Origin: Thalassobellus sediminis
Lineage (GTDB): Bacteria; Bacteroidota; Bacteroidia; Flavobacteriales; Flavobacteriaceae
Assembly: GCF_044386045.1 (NCBI RefSeq)
Contig: NZ_JBISCD010000038.1
Location: 243,934 to 307,933, forward strand
DNA length: 64,000 nucleotides
Reading direction: 5' to 3'
Shown here: positions 17,402 through 26,182 of the stretch, in pieces
Position numbering within the stretch: position 1 is the stretch's first letter
Layout: each line of letters begins with the position of its first letter
The notes under the pieces: generated by a model
What the model was told of the DNA's origin: nothing
Seen by the model: only the letters and a program-made list of their open reading frames with translations
Databases searched by the model: none
Position numbers and translations under genes: made by a program

Positions 17402-17905
17402 ATGATTTATTACATAACAGGAGGCGAACGTTCTGGTAAAAGTAGTTATGCTCAAAACTTGGCATTATCACTTTCAAATACACCAAAATATGTTGCCACA
17501 TCTCGCATTTGGGGAGACGACCACAGAAATCGTATTGACAGACATATTGCAGATAGAGACGAACGTTGGACCTCTATTGAAGAAGAAAAAGTATTAGCTT
17601 CCGTTATAGAAACCAAAGATGTTGTTGTTATTGATTGTGTCACACTTTGGCTTACTAATTTTTATGTTGATACTAAAAATGATATTGAAAAATGCCTAGA
17701 ATTAGCTAAAATAGAATTCAATAAACTACTAGATATTGATGCTACAATAATTATAATTTCTAATGAAATTGGAATGGGTGTACATGCACAAACAGAAGTT
17801 GGTAGAAAATTCACAGAATTACAAGGTTGGGTGAATCAACACATAGCTAAACATGCAGATAAAGCAACCATGATGGTTTCTGGCATACCATTAATTCTTA
17901 AATAA
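17402..17905 (+). CDS. cobU: Adenosylcobinamide kinase / adenosylcobinamide-phosphate guanylyltransferase
   Basis: 167 residues. P-loop GGERSGKSSYAQ at 6-17; RHIADRDERWTSIEEE near 48-63 contains the region of the guanylylated His and the RWTSIE signature; VVVIDCVTLWLTN is Walker B-like. CobU phosphorylates adenosylcobinamide and transfers GMP to make AdoCbi-GDP in nucleotide-loop assembly. First gene of the tight operon cobU-cobT-cobS-cobC (gaps of 5 and 6 bp, then a 16-bp overlap). A longer in-frame-looking ORF upstream (from 17251) is in another frame and rejected. Confidence 0.93.
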   Translation: MIYYITGGERSGKSSYAQNLALSLSNTPKYVATSRIWGDDHRNRIDRHIADRDERWTSIEEEKVLASVIETKDVVVIDCVTLWLTNFYVDTKNDIEKCLELAKIEFNKLLDIDATIIIISNEIGMGVHAQTEVGRKFTELQGWVNQHIAKHADKATMMVSGIPLILK

Positions 17906-17910
17906 TAACT

Positions 17911-18951
17911 ATGATAAATATTGTCTCAACTCAAAATCCAGAATTAGAAGTTGCGCTTCAAAAAAAAATTGATTTAAAAACAAAACCATTAGGTTCTTTA
18001 GGCGATTTAGAACATTTAGCTTTTAAAATAGGCTGCATTCAAAATACTGAAACTCCAAAAATATCGAGCCCAACCATTGTTGTTTTTGCAGGCGATCATG
18101 GTATTGCTAAGAAGGGAGAAGTTAACCCTTTTCCGCAAGAAGTAACAGCACAAATGGTTTATAATTTTGTAAACGGAGGTGCTGCTATAAATGTACTTAC
18201 AAAAACGAATGACATTAATTTAAAAGTTGTAGATGCAGGCGTTAATCATAACTTTGAAAACAACTTAAACATTATTGATGCTAAGATAACACTGGGAACA
18301 AAAAACTACCAAGACGAACCTGCAATGACATTACAAAAATGTCAAAATGCTATGGATAAAGCGGGTGATATTATAAGCCAAATTCATTCTGAAGGCTGTA
18401 ATACGATAGGTTTTGGAGAAATGGGAATAAGCAACACATCATCGGCATCATTACTTATGGCTTATTTTATGAATGTACCAGTTGTCGAATGTGTTGGTTC
18501 AGGTACTGGTTTAAATTCAGAAGGTATTAATAAAAAAAGCCGTATTCTTTCCGAAGTTTATAAAAAACACAAACCTCAAAGCCCAAAAGAAGCTTTAGCC
18601 ACTTTTGGAGGCTTTGAAATAGCTATGCTATGTGGTGCTATTTTAAAAGCTGCAGAGTTAAAAATGGTTATTGTTATTGATGGCTTTATTGTTTCTTCAG
18701 CTCTTTTAACTGCACAAGCAATAAATAAAAACGTATTAGATTACTGCATATTTGCACATAACTCTAACGAACAAGGTCATACTAAAATATTAGACTTTCT
18801 TAATTCTAAACCACTATTATCATTAGGTTTAAGGCTTGGAGAAGGCACAGGAGCCGCTTTAGCAATACCGTTATTAAGAGGTTCGGTAGATTTTTTAAAT
18901 AATATGGCAAGTTTTGAAAGTGCTGGAGTTAGTGGCGAAATTGAAAAATAA
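17911..18951 (+). CDS. cobT: Nicotinate-nucleotide:dimethylbenzimidazole phosphoribosyltransferase
   Basis: 346 residues, usual for CobT. Motifs: KTKPLGSLGDLEHLAFKIG near the N-terminus, VVFAGDHGIAKKGEVNPFPQ, FGEMGISNTSSAS, and LRLGEGTGAALAIPLL near the C-terminus, which carries the catalytic glutamate. It makes alpha-ribazole phosphate from nicotinate mononucleotide and a lower-ligand base such as dimethylbenzimidazole, in the cytoplasm. Second gene of the cob operon. Confidence 0.95.
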   Translation: MINIVSTQNPELEVALQKKIDLKTKPLGSLGDLEHLAFKIGCIQNTETPKISSPTIVVFAGDHGIAKKGEVNPFPQEVTAQMVYNFVNGGAAINVLTKTNDINLKVVDAGVNHNFENNLNIIDAKITLGTKNYQDEPAMTLQKCQNAMDKAGDIISQIHSEGCNTIGFGEMGISNTSSASLLMAYFMNVPVVECVGSGTGLNSEGINKKSRILSEVYKKHKPQSPKEALATFGGFEIAMLCGAILKAAELKMVIVIDGFIVSSALLTAQAINKNVLDYCIFAHNSNEQGHTKILDFLNSKPLLSLGLRLGEGTGAALAIPLLRGSVDFLNNMASFESAGVSGEIEK

Positions 18952-18957
18952 TAAACA

Positions 18958-19719
18958 ATGAAAAAAGAAATCCAAATATTCTTAACAGCCATTATGTTCT
19001 TTACAAGAATTCCCTGTCCAAAATGGGTAGATCATAAACCTGAGTTTTTGCAAAAAAGTGCAAAATATTTTTCGCTGGTTGGCATTATCGTTGGAAGTAT
19101 AGGTGCTTTAGTTTATTATGGTTTCTCTTATATTTTTTCTACTGAAATAAGCTTACTTCTAAGTTTGGTTTCTACAATATATGCTACAGGTGCTTTTCAT
19201 GAAGATGGATTTGCAGATGTATGTGATGCTTTTGGAGGCGGATGGACAAAAGAGAAAATTTTATTAATTATGAAAGATTCTCGTTTAGGAACTTATGGCG
19301 TTTCAGGGCTAATTTTAATTCTTGCTGTTAAATTCTCAGCCTTAAGAGAAACACCTATTCATATCATTCCTTTAACTATTATTGCAGGACATAGCGTTAG
19401 CCGTTTTATAGCAACCACTTTAATTTATACGCACCCGTATGTAAGAGACACAGACGATAGTAAAGCAAAACCTGCTGCCAAAAACATTAAGCTAAGTATG
19501 GTTATTGTTAGTGCTATATTTGGGTTAGCTCCTCTACTCTTTTTTAAATCACCTTATATTTTCTTAACATTAATTCCCTGTTACTTAGCAAAAGTCTATT
19601 TAGGTACTAAATTTAAAAAATGGATAGGTGGACAAACTGGAGATTGTGCTGGTGCTGTTCAACAATTAAGTGAAGTTGTTTTTTATTTAAGTGCGATTGC
19701 TCTATGGAAATTTATTTAA
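18958..19719 (+). CDS. cobS: Adenosylcobinamide-GDP ribazoletransferase (cobalamin synthase)
   Basis: 253 residues, multi-pass inner-membrane protein (about six hydrophobic segments, e.g. 45-62, 105-122, 170-190). Motifs FFTRIPCPKWVDH near the start, GAFHEDGFADVCDAFGGGW (acidic metal-binding cluster, about 79-97), MKDSRLGTYGVSGL and GGQTGDCAGAVQQLSEVVFY. It joins AdoCbi-GDP and alpha-ribazole (phosphate) to complete the nucleotide loop. It overlaps cobC by 16 bp. Confidence 0.94.
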   Translation: MKKEIQIFLTAIMFFTRIPCPKWVDHKPEFLQKSAKYFSLVGIIVGSIGALVYYGFSYIFSTEISLLLSLVSTIYATGAFHEDGFADVCDAFGGGWTKEKILLIMKDSRLGTYGVSGLILILAVKFSALRETPIHIIPLTIIAGHSVSRFIATTLIYTHPYVRDTDDSKAKPAAKNIKLSMVIVSAIFGLAPLLFFKSPYIFLTLIPCYLAKVYLGTKFKKWIGGQTGDCAGAVQQLSEVVFYLSAIALWKFI

Positions 19720-20270
19720 TAAGACATACAACACCCGATATTGAAAAAGGTATTTGCTACGGCCAAAGTGATTTAGGTCTAAAATCTAATTGCTCTGAAG
19801 AATTTGAAGCTATTTCGAATCAAATTGAACTAAAAAAAGATTTCAAAGTTATATCTAGCCCTTTAAAACGCTGCAAACTATTAGCAAAACAGTTTAATGA
19901 TGAGATCGTTTTTGACGATCGCTTAAAAGAACTAAATTTTGGAGATTGGGAACTCAAAGCTTGGAACGATATACCCGAAAAAGATAGTAATCCTTGGATG
20001 GAAGACTTTGTAAATGTTGCTGTCCCAAATGGCGAATCGTATATACAGTTAGCCTCAAGAGTTCATGCTTTTTTTGAAGAAATCACCCATTCAGAAAGTA
20101 ATCAGGACTTAATAATTATATCACATGCTGGCCCCATAAGAGCGATACTTGCTAAACTTTTAAAGCTTCCGCTGAAAGATTCATTCAACATTAAAATTAA
20201 TTACGGCGATATATTTCATCTAAAGAAAGAAAATGAATCCTTAAAACTCGTTACAGAAATTAAACTTTAA
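19704..20270 (+). CDS. cobC: Histidine phosphatase, probable alpha-ribazole phosphatase
   Basis: 188 residues. The phosphoglycerate-mutase-type catalytic motif LIRHTTPDIEKGICYGQSD lies at residues 5-23 (the RH histidine is phosphorylated), the second catalytic His in IIISHAGPIRAILAKLL near 145. Members in cob operons remove the 5'-phosphate of alpha-ribazole phosphate or adenosylcobalamin 5'-phosphate. The translational overlap with cobS supports this role, though the superfamily is broad. Its 3' end overlaps the convergent PP-loop ATPase gene by 11 bp. Confidence 0.85.
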   Translation: MEIYLIRHTTPDIEKGICYGQSDLGLKSNCSEEFEAISNQIELKKDFKVISSPLKRCKLLAKQFNDEIVFDDRLKELNFGDWELKAWNDIPEKDSNPWMEDFVNVAVPNGESYIQLASRVHAFFEEITHSESNQDLIIISHAGPIRAILAKLLKLPLKDSFNIKINYGDIFHLKKENESLKLVTEIKL

Positions 20271-20910
20271 GAACTAAGTTCGCAAAATTGTAATTACTTG
20301 ATTTCGCTTTTTCTTTTATCTCAACTTCGATGCGGTTTTTAAAAAATGGTGCGTTTACAACTAAGGTATGAAACTCACCGTTTTCACCACAAGCATCAAC
20401 ACCTAAGGCTTCAAACTCAGCAATTATAGCTTCATCAATAATGCGTCCCAAAAAATCTGGACCAAGAACGTTGTTACAAGATACAATCATTGCTTCCAAT
20501 CCAACTTCAATCATATCTAAAACCAATTGTTTTCTGTCACCTTGCCAAAGCGGCAAAACAGCTTCTAGATTTGCTGCTTTAGATACTTTTTCTTCCCAAG
20601 CACGATGCGATTCAATATCTATATCACCAAAAACACTATATGCAATAGGATAATCTTTAACAAGTGTTTTTAAACTTTCAATATATTTTGCCTCATAATC
20701 TGTCCATGTACTGCTAAAAAAATGGATAGGTAAATCTAAAGCTTCAGCCTGAGCTTCTAAAACATTTTTAGGTATGCCATGAGAACGCGATCTATCACCA
20801 AACTCATTCATAACATTTAAAAGTACCATTGGTTTATAACCTTGCATAATAGCTTTATAAAAGGCATAACAACTATCTTTACCTCCACTCCAAGAGCACA
20901 AAAAATTCAT
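20260..20910 (-). CDS. Dph6-family PP-loop ATPase in cobalamin cluster
   Basis: 216 residues, with PP-loop LCSWSGGKDSCYAFYKA at 4-20, VFGDIDIESHR in the middle and GVDACGENGEFHTLVVNAPF near the C-terminus, as in PF01902. It is embedded between cobC and the btuF-like gene on the opposite strand, with an interleaved divergent promoter. Diphthamide is not made in bacteria, so the amidation or adenylation target is unknown; placement suggests a role in corrinoid salvage or remodelling, which is inference. Paralogue of the protein at 14185-14907. Confidence 0.82.
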   Translation of the reverse strand: MNFLCSWSGGKDSCYAFYKAIMQGYKPMVLLNVMNEFGDRSRSHGIPKNVLEAQAEALDLPIHFFSSTWTDYEAKYIESLKTLVKDYPIAYSVFGDIDIESHRAWEEKVSKAANLEAVLPLWQGDRKQLVLDMIEVGLEAMIVSCNNVLGPDFLGRIIDEAIIAEFEALGVDACGENGEFHTLVVNAPFFKNRIEVEIKEKAKSSNYNFANLVLKV

Positions 20911-20930
20911 TATAAAGTATTTTAAATGCT

Positions 20931-20962
20931 CAAAAGTAGTTTTATATTGACTTTATTACAAA
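20931..20962 (-). promoter_or_regulatory. Promoter of the PP-loop ATPase gene (TTTG-N20-TACTTTTG)
   Basis: On the minus strand a TTTG (20959-20962) is followed after 20 bp by TACTTTTG (20931-20938), a full Bacteroidota promoter, about 20 bp before the ATG. It interleaves with the divergent btuF-like promoter. Confidence 0.65.
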
Positions 20963-20979
20963 AAAAATAATGACCTTTG
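20947..20979 (+). promoter_or_regulatory. Promoter of the btuFCD-like operon
   Basis: TTGA at 20947 and TGACCTTTG at 20971-20979 (21-bp gap), 17 bp before the ATG at 20997. The sequence AAAAAATAATGACCTTTG closely matches the probable cobU promoter region at 17357-17374. Confidence 0.5.
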
Positions 20980-20996
20980 ACAGATATTTTTTTTAG

Positions 20997-22139
20997 ATGC
21001 GTTATATACTAATTTTATTAAGTAGTTGTTTATTTTTTTCTTCATGTAAAGAGAAAACAAACACTAAGACAGTAGATCCAAAAACAACTGAAATAGTTTC
21101 TAAAAACATTAAATATGCTAAAGGTTTTTCTATAAACGTCTATAATAACTATAAAGAAATTATAGTAAATACTGCATGGCCTAATAGCAAGAAAACTTTT
21201 AAATATATTTTAATAAAAGATGGACTAGCTATTCCTGAACATGATAGCAACACCACTGTCATTAAAATTCCAATTAAAAAAGTTGTAGTTATGTCTACAA
21301 CAAATATTCCTGCATTAGAATATTTAAATGTAGAAGACAGATTAGTTGGGTTTCCTAACACAGATTATATTTCATCTAAAAAAACAAGACAACTAATTGA
21401 TTCTGGTAAAGTAAGAGATTTAAATAACGACTTAGAAATTAACATGGAATTGCTCTTAAACATAAATCCTGAGTTGGTTATTGGGTTTTCTGTTAATGGT
21501 AATAACAAGTCTTTAAACAAAATAGAAAAGTTTGGAATACCTGTTGTTTTAGATGGTGCTTGGACGGAGCAACACCCATTAGGGCGCTCTGAATGGATAA
21601 AATTTATAGCCGCTTTTTTTGATAAAAATGAAGAAGCAAAGATACTCTTCGATAAAATTGAAACTGATTATTTAGAAGCTAAAGCGCTTGCTAAAAAAAC
21701 AAATACTATTCCAACCGTAATGTCTGGATCTTTATTTAAAGAGGTTTGGAATATTCCTGGAGGTCATAGTTTTGTTTCAAAATATTTGGAAGACGCCAAT
21801 ACTGATTACCTTTGGAAAAACGACCAATCTACTGGAAGTCTTCAACTAAATTTTGAAAATGTTCTAGAAAAAGGACAAAATGCTGACCTATGGATTGGTG
21901 TTGGTTCTTTTAAGAACAAAAACGAAATGATTTCAAATAGTAAAAGTTATGGCTATTTTGAAGCTTTTAAAAACAGTAAAACATATACGTATACAAATAA
22001 AATTGGTCCAAAAGGCGGTCTTCTTTATTTTGAATTAGGGCCTTTACGTCCCGATTTAATTTTAAAAGATATTATAAAAATTGCACATCCAGAACTACTA
22101 CCAACCTATGAATCTTACTTTTTCAAAGCATTAGAATAA
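20997..22139 (+). CDS. btuF: ABC transporter substrate-binding lipoprotein, BtuF-like
   Basis: 380 residues with lipoprotein signal (LLSSCLFFSSCKEK, lipid Cys at about 17). Periplasmic binding protein type III features: VVVMSTTNIPALEYLNVEDRLVGFPN (about 95-120), VIGFSVNGNNKSLNKIEKFGIPV, a GGHSFVSKYLEDANTDYLW segment and ELGPLRPDLILKDIIKIAHPEL at the end. The family (PF01497) binds cobalamin, siderophores or haem. The context - permease and ATPase genes following at 1-bp spacing or overlap, and the cob operon upstream - makes cobalamin or cobinamide most likely. The symbol is by context. Confidence 0.82.
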   Translation: MRYILILLSSCLFFSSCKEKTNTKTVDPKTTEIVSKNIKYAKGFSINVYNNYKEIIVNTAWPNSKKTFKYILIKDGLAIPEHDSNTTVIKIPIKKVVVMSTTNIPALEYLNVEDRLVGFPNTDYISSKKTRQLIDSGKVRDLNNDLEINMELLLNINPELVIGFSVNGNNKSLNKIEKFGIPVVLDGAWTEQHPLGRSEWIKFIAAFFDKNEEAKILFDKIETDYLEAKALAKKTNTIPTVMSGSLFKEVWNIPGGHSFVSKYLEDANTDYLWKNDQSTGSLQLNFENVLEKGQNADLWIGVGSFKNKNEMISNSKSYGYFEAFKNSKTYTYTNKIGPKGGLLYFELGPLRPDLILKDIIKIAHPELLPTYESYFFKALE

Positions 22140-22140
22140 A

Positions 22141-23169
22141 TTGGAAACTACTAAGTCATATAAAATTGCATTCATCCTATTAGCTTTAGCTACTCTGGCT
22201 TGCTTTTTTATTAATATTGGTTTAGGTTCTATTTCTATACCAAATTCAGAAATATTTAAAAGTTTTCTGGGGCCAATAGATAATACCTCTTGGCAACATA
22301 TTATTATAGATTACAGATTACCAAAAGCATTTACCGCGATTATTGTTGGCTCTGGTTTAGGTATTTCTGGATTAATGATGCAAACACTTTTTAGAAATCC
22401 ACTTGCCGGCCCTTTTGTTTTAGGTATTACATCTGGTGCAAGTTTAGGTGTCGCTTTAACTATTATGGGAGCTTCTATATTTGGTGGCATGTTATCTACA
22501 ATTTTAGCTTCTAACTGGAGTACTGTTATTGCTGCGAGTCTTGGTAGTTTTTTAGTATTACTTGCCGTAGTTATTGTATCTACTCGAGTAAAAGACACCA
22601 TGGCCATTCTTATAATTGGGCTTATGTTTGGAAGTATAACAGCAGCTGTTGTAAGTGTGCTATCTTACTTTAGTTCTGCCGAAGAATTACAACAATATAT
22701 TTTTTGGGGGTTTGGAAGTTTAGGTAATTTAACCTGGGAAGAACTTCTGGTTTTATTCATTATTTACTTTACAGGAATACTTATAAGTTTAAGTTCTATA
22801 AAATCACTAAACACCTTATTGCTTGGAGAAAATTATGCAAAAAGCCTAGGTTTAAACATTAAAAGAAGTCGATTATCATTAATAATATCAACCAGTTTAC
22901 TTGCTGGTACTATTACCGCTTTTGTAGGACCTATTGCTTTTATAGGTTTAGCAATACCTCACATGACAAGACAAATATTTAGCACATCTAATCACAAAAT
23001 ATTACTACCAGCTGTATTTTTACTAGGAGCCATTGTTATGTTAATTTGCGACAGTATTGCACAATTACCAACGAGCGATTATACATTACCTATAAATGCT
23101 ATAACCTCTCTAATTGGGGCTCCTGTTGTAATTTGGTTATTGGTTAGAAAACGTAAAATGATGTTTTAA
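22141..23169 (+). CDS. btuC: FecCD-family ABC permease, BtuC-like
   Basis: 342 residues, about ten TM helices, from a TTG start one base after the preceding stop. FecCD/BtuC motifs: DYRLPKAFTAIIVGSGLGISG, FRNPLAGPFVLGITSGASLG, GPIAFIGLAIPHMTR with the cytoplasmic loop contacting the ATPase. It forms the inner-membrane channel for the ligand delivered by the binding lipoprotein. The stop overlaps the ATPase gene start by one base. Confidence 0.88.
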   Translation: METTKSYKIAFILLALATLACFFINIGLGSISIPNSEIFKSFLGPIDNTSWQHIIIDYRLPKAFTAIIVGSGLGISGLMMQTLFRNPLAGPFVLGITSGASLGVALTIMGASIFGGMLSTILASNWSTVIAASLGSFLVLLAVVIVSTRVKDTMAILIIGLMFGSITAAVVSVLSYFSSAEELQQYIFWGFGSLGNLTWEELLVLFIIYFTGILISLSSIKSLNTLLLGENYAKSLGLNIKRSRLSLIISTSLLAGTITAFVGPIAFIGLAIPHMTRQIFSTSNHKILLPAVFLLGAIVMLICDSIAQLPTSDYTLPINAITSLIGAPVVIWLLVRKRKMMF

Positions 23170-23963
23170 TGGAAGTTGATAATAAAAATATCGTTCTAAA
23201 AACTGTAGATTTATCTATAGGATACACCTCTAAAAAAGGTAAAACTATTGTTGCTTCTAACATTAACATTGAATTACATAAAGGTGAATTAATTGGACTT
23301 ATTGGAGGTAATGGTATTGGTAAATCTACCCTATTAAGAACTTTAACTAAAGTTCAGAATCCACTTGATGGCACCATTTTTATTAATGATAAAGATATTT
23401 CAAAATATACGTCAATAGATTTAGCTAAAGCAATGAGTTTGGTTTTAACTGAACCCATTTTATCAAAAAATTTATCGGTATTAGAATTGGTGGCTTTGGG
23501 CAGACAACCTTACACGAACTGGGTTGGTAATTTGTCTAAAAAAGATAAGACTGCCATTTACAAAGCATTACAACAAACAAATATTGAAAATTTAAAAGAT
23601 AAAAAGTGTTATGAATTAAGTGATGGGCAACTTCAAAAAGTAATGATTTCCCGTGCTTTGGCTCAAGACACCGACCTTATCATTCTTGATGAGCCTACCA
23701 CGCATTTAGACATGTATCACAAAGCCTACGTGCTTAAACTGCTTCAAAAATTAGCTAAAGAAACCAATAAGACTATTTTGTTTTCGTCTCACGAGATAGA
23801 TTTAGCAATTCAGCTATGTGACACAATTGTTGTTATGACTAAAGATGGAGTAGTATCAAATCAACCTTGTAATCTTATTGAAGAAGGTACATTTAATACA
23901 TTATTTCCTGAAGATTTAATTGCTTTTGATAAAAAAACAGGAAGTTTTAGGGTGAAAAAGTAA
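23169..23963 (+). CDS. btuD: ABC transporter ATP-binding protein, BtuD-like
   Basis: 264 residues: Walker A GGNGIGKST (about 46-54), Q-loop region, signature LSDGQLQKVMISRAL (LSDGQ in place of LSGGQ, a common variant in this family), Walker B LIILDEPTTHLD and the switch His in FSSHEID. It powers the preceding permease. Last gene of the three-gene transport operon. A corrinoid substrate is inferred from the neighbourhood. Confidence 0.88.
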   Translation: MEVDNKNIVLKTVDLSIGYTSKKGKTIVASNINIELHKGELIGLIGGNGIGKSTLLRTLTKVQNPLDGTIFINDKDISKYTSIDLAKAMSLVLTEPILSKNLSVLELVALGRQPYTNWVGNLSKKDKTAIYKALQQTNIENLKDKKCYELSDGQLQKVMISRALAQDTDLIILDEPTTHLDMYHKAYVLKLLQKLAKETNKTILFSSHEIDLAIQLCDTIVVMTKDGVVSNQPCNLIEEGTFNTLFPEDLIAFDKKTGSFRVKK

Positions 23964-24012
23964 AATTTATAAATCTTCCACCTTCCATCTTTCGTCTTCA
24001 TTTCAAAACATT

Positions 24013-24020
24013 TATATTTG
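24013..24020 (+). promoter_or_regulatory. -7 box TATATTTG for rmuC
   Basis: TATATTTG, 19 bp before the rmuC ATG, preceded by a pyrimidine-rich CTTCCA/CTTTCGTCTTC tract at 23974-24001 similar to the one before purB. Confidence 0.5.
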
Positions 24021-24039
24021 ATTAAATTACTTTTTCAAA

Positions 24040-25425
24040 ATGAACGATAACCTTATTCTAATTTTATCCGTTTTAATTTCTCTAGCTATTGGAGGTTATC
24101 TAGGGATACTTTTCACCAAACTAAAAAGTAAAAGCGAAAAAAGTACTTTAGAAGAACGGAACACTAATTTACAGCAGCAATTAACAGATTTACAATCTTT
24201 TAACACTGCTGAAAATGAAAAAACAAATGCCAATTTCAATCTTCAAATTAATCAATTAAAAGAAACAATTTCTAAAATTGAAACGGAGCGTGAAGCCATA
24301 AGAAGTGAAAAAGAATTTTTAAACACAGAATTAGCTAGAAGAAATTCGGAATACGAAAACCTTCAACAACAAAACATCAAGCGTGATGCTGAAATAGAAG
24401 AACGCCAAGAGCAATTACGTAAAGATTTTGAATTACTGGCCACCAAAATACTTGATGAAAAATCTGAAAAATTTACACTTCAGAATAAAGAAAATATTAA
24501 AAATATTTTAAATCCACTTCAAGAAAAAATCAAAGTCTTTGAAGAAAAGGTCGATTTAACCCAAAAGGAAAGCATCAGTATGCATTCGGCTTTAAAAGAG
24601 CAATTGTTAGGTTTAAAAGATTTAAACCAACAAATGAGTAAAGAAGCCACCAACCTAACTAGAGCTTTAAAAGGCGACAGTAAAATGCAAGGAAACTGGG
24701 GCGAATTGGTTTTAGAGCGTGTTTTAGAGAAATCGGGCTTAGAAAAAGATAGAGAATATTTTGTACAACAAAGTTTTACTTTAGAAAGCGGATCTCGTGT
24801 ATTACCGGATGTGGTTTTACATTTACCCGATGGTAAAAAAATGATTATTGATAGTAAAGTATCTTTAACCGATTACGAACGTTTAGTAAATGCTGATGAT
24901 TACGATAAAAGCACCTATTTAAAAGCGCATGTAAATTCTATAAAAAGACATGTCGATCAACTTTCAGAAAAAAACTATCAAGACTTATATGATATAGAAT
25001 CGCCAGATTTTGTACTCATGTTTATCCCTATTGAACCTGCTTTTGCCGTAGTTGTAAATGAAGACAATAGTATTTATAACAAAGCTTTTGAAAAAAACAT
25101 TGTAATTGTAACACCTTCTACTCTACTTGCAACACTTAGAACGATTGATTCTATGTGGAATAACGAAAAGCAACAACAAAATGCCATTGAAATAGCAAGA
25201 CAAGCTGGTGCTTTATATGATAAATTTCATGGTTTGGTTATTGATTTAACTGGTGTAGGTAAAAAAATTGATGCCGCCAAAACTGATTATTCTGCAGCCA
25301 TGAATAAATTAGTTGATGGTAGAGGCAACTTAATTACTAGTGTAGAAAAACTAAAAAAAATGGGAGCTAAAGCAAAAAAATCGCTTCCAGAGGCTATAAT
25401 AAAACGTGCTGAAGAAGAATCATAA
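24040..25425 (+). CDS. rmuC: DNA recombination protein RmuC
   Basis: 461 residues: an N-terminal TM anchor (about 4-26), a long coiled coil (about 30-200, rich in Q/E/K heptads), then the RmuC domain with MQGNWGELVLERVLEKSGLE, VLPDVVLHLPDGKKMIIDSK and a conserved D/E-D-K-like nuclease arrangement, followed by FIPIEPAF and STLLATLRTIDSMW. In E. coli RmuC limits DNA inversions and is nuclease-like; the precise reaction is not settled. Monocistronic by spacing. Confidence 0.93.
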   Translation: MNDNLILILSVLISLAIGGYLGILFTKLKSKSEKSTLEERNTNLQQQLTDLQSFNTAENEKTNANFNLQINQLKETISKIETEREAIRSEKEFLNTELARRNSEYENLQQQNIKRDAEIEERQEQLRKDFELLATKILDEKSEKFTLQNKENIKNILNPLQEKIKVFEEKVDLTQKESISMHSALKEQLLGLKDLNQQMSKEATNLTRALKGDSKMQGNWGELVLERVLEKSGLEKDREYFVQQSFTLESGSRVLPDVVLHLPDGKKMIIDSKVSLTDYERLVNADDYDKSTYLKAHVNSIKRHVDQLSEKNYQDLYDIESPDFVLMFIPIEPAFAVVVNEDNSIYNKAFEKNIVIVTPSTLLATLRTIDSMWNNEKQQQNAIEIARQAGALYDKFHGLVIDLTGVGKKIDAAKTDYSAAMNKLVDGRGNLITSVEKLKKMGAKAKKSLPEAIIKRAEEES

Positions 25426-25592
25426 AGTACTTTCCTAATTACTGTATTGCGCAATTCTTGCATTAATAATTATTAAAATTATTATTTTTAGATAAAAATT
25501 TCAGAACTCATTAAAAATGTTATTCACCTGATTTATCTAGAAGAATATATTACTACTTTAGTTGTATAAAATAATTAAAAGTTAAAGCACTC

Positions 25593-26132
25593 ATGTATAA
25601 ACACCCTAGAGAATCACAAGTTACTATTACAGAATTAATGCTGCCTGCACACTCTAACTTTAGCGGTAAAATTCATGGTGGTTATATTCTAAATTTAATG
25701 GACCAAATAGCATTTGCTTGCTCTTCTAAACATTCTAGACATTACTGCGTTACAGCATCTGTAAACAAAGTTGATTTTTTAAATCCTATTGAAGTTGGGG
25801 AGCTAGTTACATTAAAAGCTTCTATAAATTATACAGGAAGAACCTCTATGGTTGTTGGTGTTCGTGTAGAATCAGAAAATATTCAAACAGGAGAAACTAA
25901 GCACTGTAATTCATCTTATTTCACCATGGTTGCTAAAGATGAAAACGGTAAAAACGTACCAGTTCCTGGAATTATATTAGATAACGAACAAAGTGTTAGA
26001 CGCTTTGCTAGGAGTATCACAAGACAAGAACAAGCTAAAACAAGGTCTAATAAGTTTAAATCTTCAGAATTTAAAATTGAAGAACATATTGAATCTATAA
26101 AAGCACAAAATGCCAAAATAGATTTAAAATAA
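25593..26132 (+). CDS. Acyl-CoA thioesterase (hotdog fold)
   Basis: 179 residues. The hotdog thioesterase motif NFSGKIHGGYILNLMDQIAF (20 residues near 20-40) contains the usual HGG with the catalytic acidic residue a few positions later, followed by VDFLNPIEVGELVTLKA and TGRTSMVVGVRVESEN. These match the YciA/BFIT-type acyl-CoA hydrolases of 4HBT superfamily. Cytoplasmic, hydrolysing fatty acyl-CoAs. The 167-bp gap upstream is AT-rich with no clear feature. Confidence 0.88.
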   Translation: MYKHPRESQVTITELMLPAHSNFSGKIHGGYILNLMDQIAFACSSKHSRHYCVTASVNKVDFLNPIEVGELVTLKASINYTGRTSMVVGVRVESENIQTGETKHCNSSYFTMVAKDENGKNVPVPGIILDNEQSVRRFARSITRQEQAKTRSNKFKSSEFKIEEHIESIKAQNAKIDLK

Positions 26133-26182
26133 TATAAATTATTACGTATTTTTAAGTCGTATCATTAAACACCTCTGTTAAA

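Noticed and set aside
17251..17439. 62-codon plus-strand ORF before cobU
   Set aside because: It overlaps the cobU start in another frame, covers the shared ACCTTTG promoter and has no recognisable features.
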